From positions 205,780,539-205,816,734 of the forward strand of contig JBOZIK010000001.1 in NCBI GenBank assembly GCA_051453625.1: 36,196 nucleotides of DNA, written 5' to 3'. Of this stretch, positions 11,690 to 22,893 are shown one piece after another; position 1 is the stretch's first letter; every line of letters starts with the position of its first letter. This stretch comes from Welwitschia mirabilis. Taxonomy: Eukaryota; Gnetophyta; Gnetopsida; Welwitschiales. A program made the translations under genes and the position numbers. The notes below the pieces were generated by a model. That model saw only the letters and a program-made list of their open reading frames with translations. It was not told the origin of the DNA and did no database searches.

Positions 11690-12800
11690 AATTGTGCACC
11701 TGAGGATGAAATGGTTAGTATCTTAGAATTTCACCATTATTTTAGTGAAAATAAGATCACATTAAAGGTCTTATATATTAATTCCATTTAACTTATCCAT
11801 TTTAGAGATGCTAATGAATTTTGTAAATTTTATAATAAATTCCAAAAGATGGATAATATTACTAAAAGAAATTAAATGCCTCTTTAATTGATTATTATTT
11901 ATAAATCTTTTCACACTTGAAATATTAATTTCATTAGTTCATTATTACCATCCTTTTGTAATGTTTATATTAGTGTTATTGTATATTATGTTACAAAATT
12001 TAGAGAACCAAATTCTATAGAGATTTTAATATTAATATTTTTATTAGATTCTTAAAATATCATGTTATCTCCCATCTTGATCATCTAAAAATAATCATTA
12101 GTAATCAAGGAAGCCATATATATAATAAAATATTTAGAAATATTATGCTAAAATGTGGAATCACTTATAAAGTAGCTACTACCTATCATCCTCAAGTTAA
12201 TCACTAAGTGAAAGTAACAAGCCATAAGCTTACTTGAATTCTTTAAAAAATAGTTAGAAAAATAGAAAATATTGATCTTTAAAATTTTTAGTATATTGTG
12301 ACCTTATCATGAAGCTTATAAAATACCCATTGACATGACCTTCTACAACCTTGTTTTTGGTAAATATTACTTCCCATCTATTGAGATTGAATGTTAAGCT
12401 TTTACTACTATTTGTATATTTAATTTTGATCTTGAAAAATGTGTATAAAATGGAATGAATTAATTAAATTAAAAAATGACATTATCTTAAATTCTTAAAA
12501 TAACCAGATTCTTACTAAACATGAATGAAATATTATCATAGTAACATCATTATTATAAAAATTTTCAAGTAGGTAATGAATTTTTGCTATTTAGTTCATG
12601 TTTTCATCTATTTTCTAAAAATCAAAATAGAAATAAAAAAGGTCTTTTGATGTTATTCACATATTTCCTTTTGAAATAATTAGCATTTGAGATATAAAAG
12701 CTAGTTAAGTTTAAAAATTAAATGGGTCTAAACTCAAATTATTTATTGATTAGACTTTAAATGGAGTTGACACTTATTTTGATTTACATATTTGGTGTAA
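11690..12800 (+). pseudogene. E3 integrase, decayed with all catalytic acids lost
   Basis: This integrase would insert the cDNA into chromosomes. It begins CAPEDEMVSILEFHHYF (about 11695); the zinc region keeps only the first Cys of CxxC (FCKFYNKF, about 11820). The three core acids are changed: Asp to Asn at 11927 (INF), Asp to Asn at 12103 (ISNQGSH), and Glu to Lys at 12211, with exactly 35 residues between the last two as in D,D(35)E. TYHPQVN (12184) marks the core. A C-terminal NGSKLKLFID (about 12720) corresponds to the VNGHRLK end of Athila-type integrases. Every catalytic change is a G-to-A transition. Confidence 0.75.
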
Positions 12801-13430
12801 ATGTGAAAAAAAATTAAAAAATCCTTAAACATATAAAATATTTTGTTTTCTTATGTTTATTTCAATAAAACTTAAAACTATTAGTACCTTTTATGATGAA
12901 ATGATAGCTACAAATTTGATGTAATACATTTAAAAGAGCTGTGAACTTTTGGAAGGACCTATTGTTGTTTGTCTTATAAAATTGATCCAAAGAAAAACCT
13001 CTTTATTTCTAAAGCTTACATTTCTCTTAATAAATGCTAAATGAGATTTGTATTCTTCACTCATAGATCCTAGTTTTATTCTATTTTAAGTGTATAACTA
13101 GTTTTCACTTAGGTTCTATTAATTTATCATTTTTGGGGTTCCTACTAATCAAGCCATAGAAACTGAATCTTAATTACTTAATATTTTATTCATATGGTGT
13201 TACAACACAAAAATTACATGTAATTTAATGCTACAATGTGACTGTAGTGGATGATTAAGAGTAAGAATTTTATGTATATTTTTATTATTAATTAATACAT
13301 TTTAATGCTAAGACAATTTTAAAATTATACTTATTATTTCATTTAGTTATTCTATATTAGTATGTTAGTATGTTGTATTATCATTAATAACTATTGTAAG
13401 TACAAATGCACTGAACATAAGAATGAATGA
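12801..13430. other. AT-rich DNA, nothing recognised
   Basis: I see no coding or structural signal in this stretch. It would be the E3 3' non-coding region if E3 resembled E1, but I could not match it to the E1/E2 3' region. Confidence 0.4.
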
Positions 13431-13439
13431 TAGAATGGA

Positions 13440-13770
13440 AATAACCTAATCGACATAGTTATTTTAGACAAGAAAGGATTAGAACAAATTAGCAATAAAA
13501 TAGAAAGGAGAAATATAAAGAGGAATTGATAATTATAAAAGGGCATCTGTTAATAAGGGATGATGCTAGAAATAGCGCTTTACTAGAGATCCATAAAGGT
13601 AATAATCTTATAGATCTAGTGTATTTAGGAAAAGGAATTATAGGTGTCTATCCTAGCTCTAGTACTAAAATAACTCATTAGCTTATCTTTTATATAAATA
13701 TATGCTATGTTTTACTAGTATCGATATTATCATTTATAATGCTTTAATGTTATTTCTTAAAAATGAAATG
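13440..13770 (+). other. Decayed frame, possible plant pararetrovirus movement-protein relic
   Basis: A short plus-strand reading (frameshift near 13530) gives RDDARNSALLEIHKGN, then a YLGKGIIGVYP segment (about 13625) and a hydrophobic CYVLL...FIML segment. The order D-x-R, a leucine/glycine stretch and VYP is reminiscent of 30K-superfamily movement proteins of integrated caulimovirids. There is no neighbouring coat, RT or primer site of that type, and the match is short. I treat this as a weak suggestion; it could equally be chance in AT-rich DNA. Confidence 0.15.
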
Positions 13771-14369
13771 TTTATTTTTCTTACTCCATTATATGTAACT
13801 AAAGATATTCTAGGATAATTAGCATTTCTTAGAAATAAGTGTTGTACTATAATTATAGTTATGTTAAATGCTTTGTATTTTTCCCTCTTTAAAATATTAT
13901 TATGTATATAAAAGAAATGTTTAATTTTCAACATAAAATTTTTAAATTAGCCTTTAGTAGAAGTTAATCTTATTAATAAAATTTAATTAAGTTATTCAAG
14001 ATTTAACCATCTTACCTAGTTACTTAGTAAGTCTCTATTTTTAAAATAGATAAATTAAAGCTAGTTTTTAATTAGTAATTTTATGTTTCTAGTGTTTTGG
14101 TACATAATTTTATAATATTTGTAAATAATTTATTAAATATTAACCTTCATCATTTGGTACTAGAAAGAGAGCATTTTAAAGATAATTATGAAATATGAAA
14201 AATTCCATAATTCAAAAAGATAGTTATGTAAAATGAAAAGATAAGAGGGGAAGGTATGCTAAAGACTTGAGAAATATGATCTAGAGAATTAAACAAGGCA
14301 TTAAGTTAAATTATAAATAGAGAAAAAATAATTAGAAGTTAATGAAACCATTTTATAATAGGTTGTTAA

Positions 14370-14980
14370 AAAGAACATAATACTTCAACTTATGAATGAG
14401 ATGTAATATAGATTGTCCACTCTTCTCAAGGCACCTTTTACTCAAGGAGAATCTTCTAGGATGAATAGAAACTATAATAATTAAGAAACATATAAAATAA
14501 ATACATTTGTAGCAAGTTATCAATGGAAATATGATGAAGTCTTTAAACATTTAAACTATGATACTCATTAGCTAGAAGTTGAACATAGAGGAGTTATTAT
14601 GAATATAGAGGTTATTGCATAACTCACCATGTTGACTATAGATCCCAATGATTTGGATATCTTTGATAAGATAAGAAACATAAATACAACATTAATGTTC
14701 ATTTTTAAAGAAAAAAATTTGAAGAGAATTTACTCCCTTTAAGATTATTTAACTCTTTTTGTAATTAGAATTATCTATATTCATAATCTAATTACCTAAG
14801 ATATGTTCACTTTTATCTTAAAGGGAAAGATCAATTATGCAACCATAAGAATTCAAACCAACCTTTATCCATGAAGGATTCTTAAGGATGCTTTTTAGGA
14901 TAAAGTCTGGTTTATAAAAGTATTAAAAGATTTAAAAGAATAAATCTAAAACATTAAATAAAAAAATAAAATATTTGATG
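14370..14980 (+). other. Unassigned decayed reading frame
   Basis: One plus-strand frame stays protein-like for about 200 codons with about eight stops. It contains APFTQGESSRMNRNYNN, VASYQWKYDEVFKHLNYDTH and IDPNDLDIFDKIRN segments. It ends where the C2 LTR begins. I do not recognise the family. The Trp/Tyr/Asp content is unlike random AT-rich DNA, so a real but old coding origin is plausible, most likely from a mobile element. Confidence 0.3.
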
Positions 14981-14984
14981 AATT

Positions 14985-16266
14985 AATACATATAAGTATT
15001 AATAATCCAAAGAGGAGGAGTAAATAAGTTTAACTAATAAAAATGTAAACATTTAACAGGAAAAATATACAATATAAACTTTAGTGATTTATGTGGTTCT
15101 CTAACTGAGTTATATCCACACATAAATGATAGCTTTCCTTCACATCTTTGGATATTAATAACCTACAAAAATAGTGGTTTTGAATAACCATAAGGCTTAC
15201 ATAAAACTAAGATGCCCCTTGTAAGCTAGTACTCTTTTCCCCTCAGAGACTATATTAGATCAATAATTAAAGTGCTCTTAATCACTTGTTAAAAATCCAA
15301 GAAGTAAACCCAAATAAGAGTTGGCTTATATGTTTTAATCCTTAAGAAAGAAAACCTAATAAAAAAGATGAGTAAAATATATATAGACTAAAAACAAGAG
15401 ATTCTACAAATAAAGTAGTCTAATAATTAAATTTTACTAACTCAAAAGCAAGGAATAACAAGCCTAAAAATGGAAAGCCTTGTAGTATCTTAATTTCTAT
15501 TTGATGTATTTACCTACTAGAATCAAATAACAATGTTGTAGAAATGTATGAGCATATATCACAAGGTGTTTTTAGTAAAAGTTCCCTTCTAGTAAAATTC
15601 AAATGATTTTAGCTTATGTAATTCTTAAAAAAAATTTTAAAGATAATTCTTTTTACCTTTTATACTCTTAAAGTATTATTTTCTATTAACTTAGATATCT
15701 AACCATTTGAATTAAGTTATATGCCATCCAATGGATATAAACATCTCCTTTTCATAACCCAATAGCTATATATTTTTTATGTTAATTTTTTAAGATAAAC
15801 ATCTATAGCATGATAGATGTTTTTCATAGGTATACTTATTCTATAAGACAAATGTAAATAATAAACTTATACCTATTTCAACTTATCTTTTTTAACTCTC
15901 TTGTATCAAGAACTTAGTGTGCATAACTTGTCTAATCCCATGGAAAATCAATAGTTCATCATTGTTATTACTCTAAATTATATTAATTTCTATCACTTTG
16001 TTTGAACATAGATGCATTTAACTTGATATATACCTTCCATTAATGCATTTACTATAGATATATTTTGGATGATATATGACATTATTTGGTTGCATGTTCA
16101 ACTTAGCATAGACATTTTCCTAGATATTAGACATTTATCATTCATAGACATATTTCACTTTGTGGACATCTATTGTTGACTTAAGAGATGTCTTTAATAT
16201 CCTATATACACATAAAACATACTACATTTGATAAGTGGCATTATCAAAAGTAGGATTTTGCTAACA
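14985..16266 (-). repeat. C2 3' LTR
   Basis: On the minus strand the LTR starts TGTTAGCAAAATCC at 16266, directly after a purine tract, the normal end-of-PPT position in plant copia elements. Near 15094-15122 it holds a block reading GTGGATATAACTCAGTTAG then GAACCAC, resembling a stretch common in plant copia LTRs. The U3 part carries several GACATCTA-type motifs. The other terminus is placed only approximately, after a TTACTCCTCCTCTTTGG block near 15015. It differs clearly from the C1/C4 LTR, so C2 is another subfamily. Confidence 0.58.
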
Positions 16267-16277
16267 ATCTTCTTCTT
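16267..16277 (-). promoter_or_regulatory. C2 polypurine tract
   Basis: The minus strand reads AAGAAGAAGAT immediately before TGTTAGC, preceded by CATCATCAAT. This parallels C1, where CATCAATGTCAAT precedes GAGGGAGAT and TGTTAG. The tract primes plus-strand cDNA synthesis and fixes the upstream end of the 3' LTR. Compared with C1, G residues have become A. Confidence 0.62.
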
Positions 16278-16360
16278 ATTGATGATGTTGAAAACTTGGT
16301 AAATACTATTATTACAATCTTAAAAATTATAATTAAAATATCAAAAATTTAGGGATGAAA

Positions 16361-16378
16361 TATATATATATATATATT
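16361..16378. repeat. TA microsatellite
   Basis: A perfect alternating TA run of about nine units, in the C2 3' non-coding region. Confidence 0.9.
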
Positions 16379-16639
16379 AAAATATTTAGTGTGAAAGTAT
16401 AGTAATAACTAATCAGAGCATGAGTTAATTAAAAATTTAATGATTAAGACCATGGAAAAAGCATCTCTTAAAATATCCAATGCAATATAACAATTGCATG
16501 TACCAATAGTAAATGCAAGAGAGTAAAAATCTAAATACAATAAATGTAGGAAAAAGATTACAAGTTAACATTAAGAATGATGTCACTCATAAAAAACTAA
16601 ATCAACATGTCAAATCTAGATGCCTTTAAGACTCATATA

Positions 16640-17059
16640 AGGTTTTATATAGATTTGCCATTTTCTCTGCTTTTTTGAACATCAGTAGTGCCTATTCATT
16701 AAAAGATAAGTTACTAGTATAATGATCTCCATCTTCTTCATCATTGTTTTCATTATTACTATCACGGGTGATGGGATTCTAAATCATATATTGGATGATG
16801 ATGTAGAAGGTGGAGTGTGCTATTTTTGTAAAAACCCCTAATATGAATGAACATGACCTTGTGTTGGCTATTTATAATCATGTAAGGCTTGCTTGATCAT
16901 ATGAATGTATGTATAAGGGATGATGGAGTACCAAATATAGTAGCTATAGTTGTAGTAACAAAATTTAATCTAGATGATGGAGCATTACCAGGTAATGGTG
17001 CATGGATGGAAGGTGGAGGTTATGGTGGTGATGGTGAGTGAAATGAAGAAGGAACATAA
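16640..17059 (-). pseudogene. C2 env-like frame, acidic C-terminal part
   Basis: A minus-strand frame gives DSNNENNDEEDGDHYTSNL (about 16765-16710) and FKKAEKMANLYKTL just downstream, an acidic tail comparable in position to the Glu-rich tail of the C1 env-like frame. It is broken by stops and separated from the upstream part of the frame by the insertion at 17060-17431. Assignment rests mainly on position between RNase H and PPT. Confidence 0.4.
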
Positions 17060-17436
17060 TGTAACACCCCAACTTTAATTACCCTAATTAACCATAATAT
17101 TTTTTTTTTTTTTTTTTATTAACTATCATGCACAACGGAACCTAGGATCAAANNNNNNNNNNNNNNNNNNNNNNNNNNNNNNNNNNNNNNNNNNNNNNNN
17201 NNNNNNNNNNNNNNNNNNNNNNNNNNNNNNNNNNNNNNNNNNNNNNNNNNNNATTTATAATCTTATGAATATCTATAATATTCGATGTATAATACTTTAT
17301 TTGATTATAGGATTACACATAAATTCTCTTTAAGAATTAAAAAAAGGATTTTCGTTAGAATTGATATTAAAAATATTTTACATAGTTTATAAATTCTATT
17401 AATTAAAGCTTATAAAATGTGGGTTATAACACATAA
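17055..17436 (+). mobile_element. Solo-LTR-like insertion with CATAA target duplication
   Basis: The insert starts TGTAACACCCC (17060) and ends GGGTTATAACA (17431), which are imperfect inverted termini. It is flanked by a perfect 5-bp direct repeat CATAA (17055-17059 and 17432-17436). A TG...CA insert with a 5-bp duplication is the hallmark of an LTR retrotransposon or solo LTR. TGTAACACCCC is a common start of plant gypsy (Tekay-like) LTRs. A T18 run follows at 17100. The interior contains a 100-N gap, so true length and any internal domain are unknown. Confidence 0.66.
17153..17252. other. Assembly gap (100 N)
   Basis: The exactly 100-N run is probably an unsized gap. It lies inside the CATAA-flanked insertion, so that element may be much longer than it appears. 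Confidence 0.99.
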
Positions 17437-17449
17437 ACATGTTATGAAG

Positions 17450-18800
17450 CTAGTAATGATGATGAAGTATGAGTAGAACAATAAATAAGAAGTCGTTAAA
17501 ATGTTCTATGAAATATGATAGAATCATCATCTAAATCATATAACTATAATGTTGCTATTATCTTAGAGGTTATTTCTCCTACTCAACTTATTTCTTTTTT
17601 ACATCTAATGTAGATGTAGATTATTATTTTGATTCCCTTACTCTTCATAAATCATATCCTATTCTTATAGATGCTAGAGTCTCATATTTGTCTTTTTCAT
17701 CCTTGGAATCTATCTAAGTATCCATGATCTCTGAAGCAGTAGTAGAGGCTTCCTCTTCACTTGTTGTACCTCTATGATTTTTTAACTATAATATATCTTG
17801 ATTAATCTTATTAATGATTTTTTATACATCAAAGAGGCCTTTCTTCATAGTAGATGAGCTATGAAAACCTATAGATTTAAACCTTTAAATCTATTATTTA
17901 GGAAATCTTTTCTTATGCCCTCCCTTCATTAAATGGATACTTATCTCTTTTTACTAAATTAAGATAGAGGTTATTCCATCATTTGAGGTTAACTTGAGGC
18001 ATTAAAATTCTTGAATTAGTGATAACTAGACTAATCAAGCTTTGATAACCTAAGGATTAAACATTATAAAATAAGTAATATTATTTATACAGAGTATAAA
18101 TCTAAGATGCATGTTAAAATCAATGAGTAAATAATATACTACAAACATATGCATGGAATTATAGTAAGCATAGCTATTACCTCTAACTAATATATTGTAT
18201 GATAAGATCAAGTTCAACAAATAAGAATTAGAAATCATATCCTTATGTTTAATTTTATTATACAAAACCATTTTAGAATTTCCAAAAATTACTATACTTA
18301 AGTTATTATGAGAGACTTTAACTATTCTACTTTTAAAAATATCTTGAAATAAATGCATAAATAAATAAAGAAAATTTAACTCATCAATACTAAGTAGATT
18401 GCTTAAGAGATAAGTAGGATATATACCTCTAATGTATGTCTAAAAATACTTGGTTAAATCATCTATTTCATGGATGTTTACATAGATGGGATCTAGAATA
18501 CTCTGTTCTAATTGTATAATCTCCTACCAAGTAAGACAAGAAAAGTACATTAGAATTTGATCTCTTTTGTGATTTTAAAAATCCATGACCCTCTCTATAA
18601 TGATTGAGGTATTAATCCAAGAATGATACCTTTTCTATACTACCTTATGAGAAAAATAAGGATGATACTATGATGTCTATGATTGTTGAATGATATTATT
18701 TTCTTTGATCAAGCTAGTAAGTTTTATCCTCATCATGTCTATGTAATATCTAAGGTAAAATATAAATTCCATAAGAAAATTAATTAATAAGTCAAAAATG
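17450..18800 (-). pseudogene. C2 env-like protein, decayed
   Basis: Between copia RNase H and the 3' LTR, the minus strand carries a long decayed frame. The clearest part (18358-18050) is open for 102 codons and has LILSYNILVRGNSYAYYNSM, then FVVYYLLIDFNMHL. This parallels the HLVFTYNFLPL...YEASNY...YLGGTGYFIDG order in C1. Upstream (about 18480-18360) is IHEIDDLTKYF and YIRGIYPTYLLSNLLSID; downstream (about 17760-17640) is a TTSEEEASTTASE acidic stretch, comparable to SSKEASPDE in C1. Position and parallels fit the env-like (third) frame of SIRE-type elements; its function is not established even in intact elements. Stops and frameshifts are frequent. Confidence 0.48.
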
Positions 18801-18869
18801 TGCATTTGTATGAAGATCTACACTTTAGTTTCTTGCTTTAAACATTTTTGCCAAATCCAAGATGTCTAA

Positions 18870-19539
18870 GTTGAGAATGCTATGAAAAGAAAAGCCCTTA
18901 GATACACTAATAAGGATGCCTAATCAGTGTAGAAGAGAAAATAAGACTTAGTAATCATATTCTTACTTAAAAAGAGGGCCAAACCATAGCTTTGATGTGG
19001 TTTTTATTTTTTTATTCATAGTATGAAATATGTTAATCCTTTAAAAGCATTAAAAACAATAATTATAGATATCTAATATAAATATGTCTACTATTCCAAT
19101 ATTTAAATTTTACTTCAAAGTGATAAAGACATCTATACTTTCCTAAAATGACATATAAAATGAAATGCATATATGTCTACTATTTTTAAAGATGTCTATC
19201 CTTCTATGTTGATAACTGATAATTAAATACATCTACACCCTAGAAAGACGTCTTCATCATATATGTATGTACCTCTAAATGATATATACCCTATATTCTA
19301 GAAAACTTCTAGATTTTCTACTTATGATGACATCATTAGAAAATTTGAGTTAGAAATACTATGATGAAGAAAACTATAAGCAAATCTATTAATCATAAAA
19401 ACTTATTTAAAACTTTTAAATTAAATGCTAACTCAAGATAAACTTTAAGTATTACTACTTTAAAATCATACATAGAACCACAACTAATATAGCAAGTTAA
19501 GATTGAATGGAGGTTACTTATTAAGTTACCTACTTGAAT
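18870..19539 (-). other. C2 spacer between RNase H and env-like frame
   Basis: No coding signal is recognised. At 19080-19260 the motif GACATCTA/TAGATGTC and close variants recurs about six times on both strands, as it also does in the C2 LTR at 15740-16200. Spacers between pol and the env-like frame are usual in SIRE-type elements. Confidence 0.4.
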
Positions 19540-19799
19540 AAAGTCCAAACCATAATATCTAAAAGAGCTTAAAGAACCTTTCTCCACTTAATAGTTTAGT
19601 GAACACATCATTAAGTTAATCCTATATCTTGACATATTCAATATTCTTTATTTTAGATTCCTAAATAGATTCTTAGATATGTTAATGACACTCTTGTTAT
19701 TATAATATATTAGTATGTTCTTAATTTTAATCCTAAACTCTTTTAAATTTTACTTTCTCTTAAGCACCTATGTACATCAACTTCTATTATCACTATGCT
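19540..19799 (-). pseudogene. C2 copia RNase H, 3' part
   Basis: The minus strand reads (through one Gln-to-stop) CT-VLKRK, then NILIYYNNKSVINISKNLF and, after a frameshift, DVFTKLLSGERFFKLF (about 19615-19562). These match the copia RNase H signatures CCxQxLWxK, IxCDNKSAIxxSKNP and ADIFTKPLxxxxFxxLR. The sequence begins exactly at the gypsy LTR end (19800), and its missing upstream part is found beyond the other end of E2. Confidence 0.8.
19795..19799. repeat. Target-site duplication of E2, lower copy
   Basis: ATGCT directly abuts the LTR end. The partner at 32188-32192 is GTGCT, differing by one transition. Five bases is the normal duplication length for gypsy integrases. Confidence 0.7.
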
Positions 19800-21013
19800 T
19801 GTTGTAGTGGATAATTTTGCAAATATTACCAACAAATCTTGTAAATTATAGTATAGATTTTGCATAATAAAACATGCTAATATATGGTAGTAACTCAAAT
19901 TTTATAATCCTATTAAAGGCATAGATGAGAAGAAAGAGAATTGACTTTAAAAATAAAACACTATGTAACCTTAAATTAGAATAAACTAATAATGCAAAAA
20001 TAACAATGTAAATGAACATACTATGCAAATGAAATACAAGTCCTAATCTAAATGTAATTTATATTTGATTATGAAATAAACTTGTTACAAAGATTAGCCT
20101 TATATAATTTATATTAATTAAGCAAAGTCATCACTAGACCAAAACCAATCTAAGCTATCAGGTATGTCAAAAGAAATATAAAAACAATGCAAAGTTAATC
20201 TAGAAAATGAAATTTAATGTACCTAAACTAATAATGTCAATCTTAATAAAGGTTTTTCTCATGATTTATATCACTAAAGAAGTTGTCCTAGAATTAGAAA
20301 GAACATAAACCGTTAGGGATATGCACATAATAAAAAGATGTAAAAATAAAATAAAGTTTTGACTAAAAGTGAACCAATATCCATGATACAAGCTAACAAC
20401 ACCTCAATGAAGTATACATAACCTAACACCAAGAAATACATCTCTATACAATAATAATGGATGAACCTTCTATCCTTTGATTCCTTATCATAATAATTTA
20501 CAATGCTAAAGAAGATGACTAGAGTTAATGGTGAAGGCAATATTTATTAACAATAATAGACACAAAAATAACAATCTAACAAATGCAAAAAAAATCCTAA
20601 CAGCACAGAGAAGATGCATGACAGATTACATAAGTCAGGTAAAGCTTGGTACATTGAATAAAATGAGATTATTATCCTCTGTGACATCCAGATGATAGTG
20701 GAGATGATGCCACATCAAAGGAGTTCTATATTTATTATTTATGTTAGTCTAGTTAACATCATAGTCAACATGCAAATGATTTCATGGTCATTTGGATGAT
20801 GGAGGGGATAAAACAGATAAAAAATTAATTCCTCCTTAAAATGTGAAGTATTATAATTAATCCAAAATTCCTTCAAAAGTATTAGTATTTGTGGATTTCC
20901 ATGATTTTATCCTTAACTCTCAAAATTCATCATTTTTTGCTTAAACTTATCTAAATGTCCTATAAAATGACTTAAAATACCCTATTAAGAACATACAATT
21001 TCGCATCACAGCA
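19800..21013 (-). repeat. Gypsy family LTR, copy 2 (3' LTR of E2)
   Basis: On the minus strand it starts TGCTGTGATGCG and ends CTACAACA. Matching blocks to copy 1 are GGTTCATC, TTGGTGTTAGG, CTTCATTGAGGTGTTGTT (about 20420-20400) and TAGCATGTTTTATTAT near the end. U3 holds two near-palindromes, CATCCAGATGAT (20684) and TCATTTGGATGA (20788). The TATA region has decayed to TTAATAAATATT near 20545. It is followed directly by copia RNase H, which proves this is an outer end of the element. Confidence 0.82.
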
Positions 21014-22893
21014 TAGCTTTTCAATTAGCCTTCTTAGTCCCTAAAAATTGGTAAACATCTATAAGTATGAGTCAAATTAACTCAAATAAAACACTATCTA
21101 AGGATATGTAAATCAAGTTCATACATCTCAACATACAGGAATAAATCATAAGATTAAATAAACTTAATTATTTTACCTTGGTAGATGATGTGACCATATT
21201 ATTGTTTAGACTATTATTCTAATGATTATAGGGATAACAGACTCTTAAAAATCAATTTGTAAAATTAATTAACTATAACTATGCTTATTAGTAAATAGGA
21301 TTAAAAAACTTACTTGGGTATTAGCCCTTCACTTCAAACATTTAGCACATTAAAAAGATAGAGATTTAAGGTTAAAGCAAATAAATCATCATAAGATATA
21401 ACCATAGAAACTTAAAAAAAAGATGCCATGCATAATTAGAAAAAGCAATAAATCAAACATAATATTCATGAATCAAATATTGAGTTTTTAAGCATAATCT
21501 GTAAGGGGAAATATACTAAAGATAATCAATTATAACATTATTTCCTTCATCCATGGTCTTGTAAATCTCTTTAATCATTCCTATGAAAAAAACATATTGT
21601 AAGTATTCTATTGTTAAGTACATGTTTTACTAAACATTATCCATAATGTGTATCACTCAAATAATAAGCATTTAGAATTGGATTAGTACATTACAGATAT
21701 GTCTCATAAAAATGTAAAAATGACTCTCAAGAATTTAAATTTTTACTCAAAATATATGTTCTACACCCATTCTCCCCTTTCACAAGTGAATCAATACATC
21801 GCGTATTGCAGTAACATAAGAAGAAAAAAGATTTATATACAAGTTAAGTACAAATAAGCAAACTAATTAAGCCTAGGAGCAGTATTTTATGCATGAAAGC
21901 AAGGTTAAAAAATAGACTAGAAAAGATGAAAGATAAAGAGTTAATTCTCAAAAAAAATGTGTGTGTTATCTACCTAGTCATTTGGATGACAAGAAAGACA
22001 AGAAGGATTTTTCCAAAGATCAAAAATTTTGGAGTTATCAGCAAAATCAGTTGAGCTCAAATAGAATCAAGTATATCTCAAAAAGGTATTAGAGAGTTCG
22101 AAAGATGGGAAATGGTTAAGAATCATGATAAATCAAGACATGATAAAGAGGTGAATGCATCAAGCTAAAGATGATAGGTGAAACATGCCATGAACTCATA
22201 ATGATTGAAAAATAGTATTGGATGTGTCAAAACTCAAAAAGGAAAATTAAAGAATACTAAACTTAAAAAGATTCAAAAGAATAAATGGGAAAAATTAGCA
22301 TCATAAACAAAGGAAATTTAATTAGAAAAATAAAATCAAATTTTATAAAGAAAATCTTCAAATGGAAATAAAATTGATAAGAAAACTACTAAATGATCAA
22401 GTCCTAAACATTTGTGATGAAAAAGTATGGAAATGACTTTAAAATACCAAATAAAACAACTAAGGAAAACAAAATGAAAATGGAAAACTTAGGAATATGA
22501 AGAAGATTATATACCTACCCTAATTTCAAACCTAGCAAACCCCTTTGGAAGTAATCGTAAAATCACCTAATGAATAATGCATAACATAATGCAAAAACTC
22601 TATAAAGTACCACTTCAATAGGCAGTGATTATGATAATGATAAGTAACTAATGTTTTCAAATAACGAATGCTAAGATCAAAAGATACAAAAAATGAACTC
22701 ACCTGCTAACACCCCAAAACACATGCGAATCCTTAAAAGTGAAATGGCCATGTAGGAATACTATAAGCACACAGAGTCTGGAAAACAAGTAATGCCTCTA
22801 ATGATACAAGGAACACCATTGATCCAGTAGCCTCAAAGTATTTTATTTTAATCCATGATGAGGGGAGTATGACCCCAATCAGAGAAGTAGGTA
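21014..22893 (-). repeat. E2 3' non-coding region, copy A
   Basis: There is no open frame. It is homologous to 25545-26690 (copy B) at an offset of roughly 3.8 kb and to the E1 3' region at 3540-4771. Next to the LTR it reads TTTTTAGGGACTAAGAAGG on the minus strand, as in E1 (TATTAGGGACTGACAAGG, about 4979). It is cut at 22893 by the C1 LTR. Confidence 0.72.

Larger units (their letters stand above)
8843..12800 (+). mobile_element. Ty3-gypsy element E3, internal region
   Basis: The gag, protease, RT, RNase H and integrase of one gypsy element follow in the canonical order over 4 kb, all on the plus strand and more decayed than E1. Motif wording is Athila/Tat-like: NPNHGF in gag, MDFYLCSS...TFQRCM in RT, CAPEDE at the integrase start. 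No 3' LTR is recognised; the copia LTR of C2 starts about 2.2 kb further on. Its 5' LTR may be the LTR at 5012-6366, but this is uncertain. Confidence 0.78.

Noticed and set aside
14437-14500. Possible minus-strand protein in the 65-codon frame at 14353-14550
   Set aside because: The plus-strand frame in the same interval is longer and more protein-like through its stops; the minus frame has no motif.
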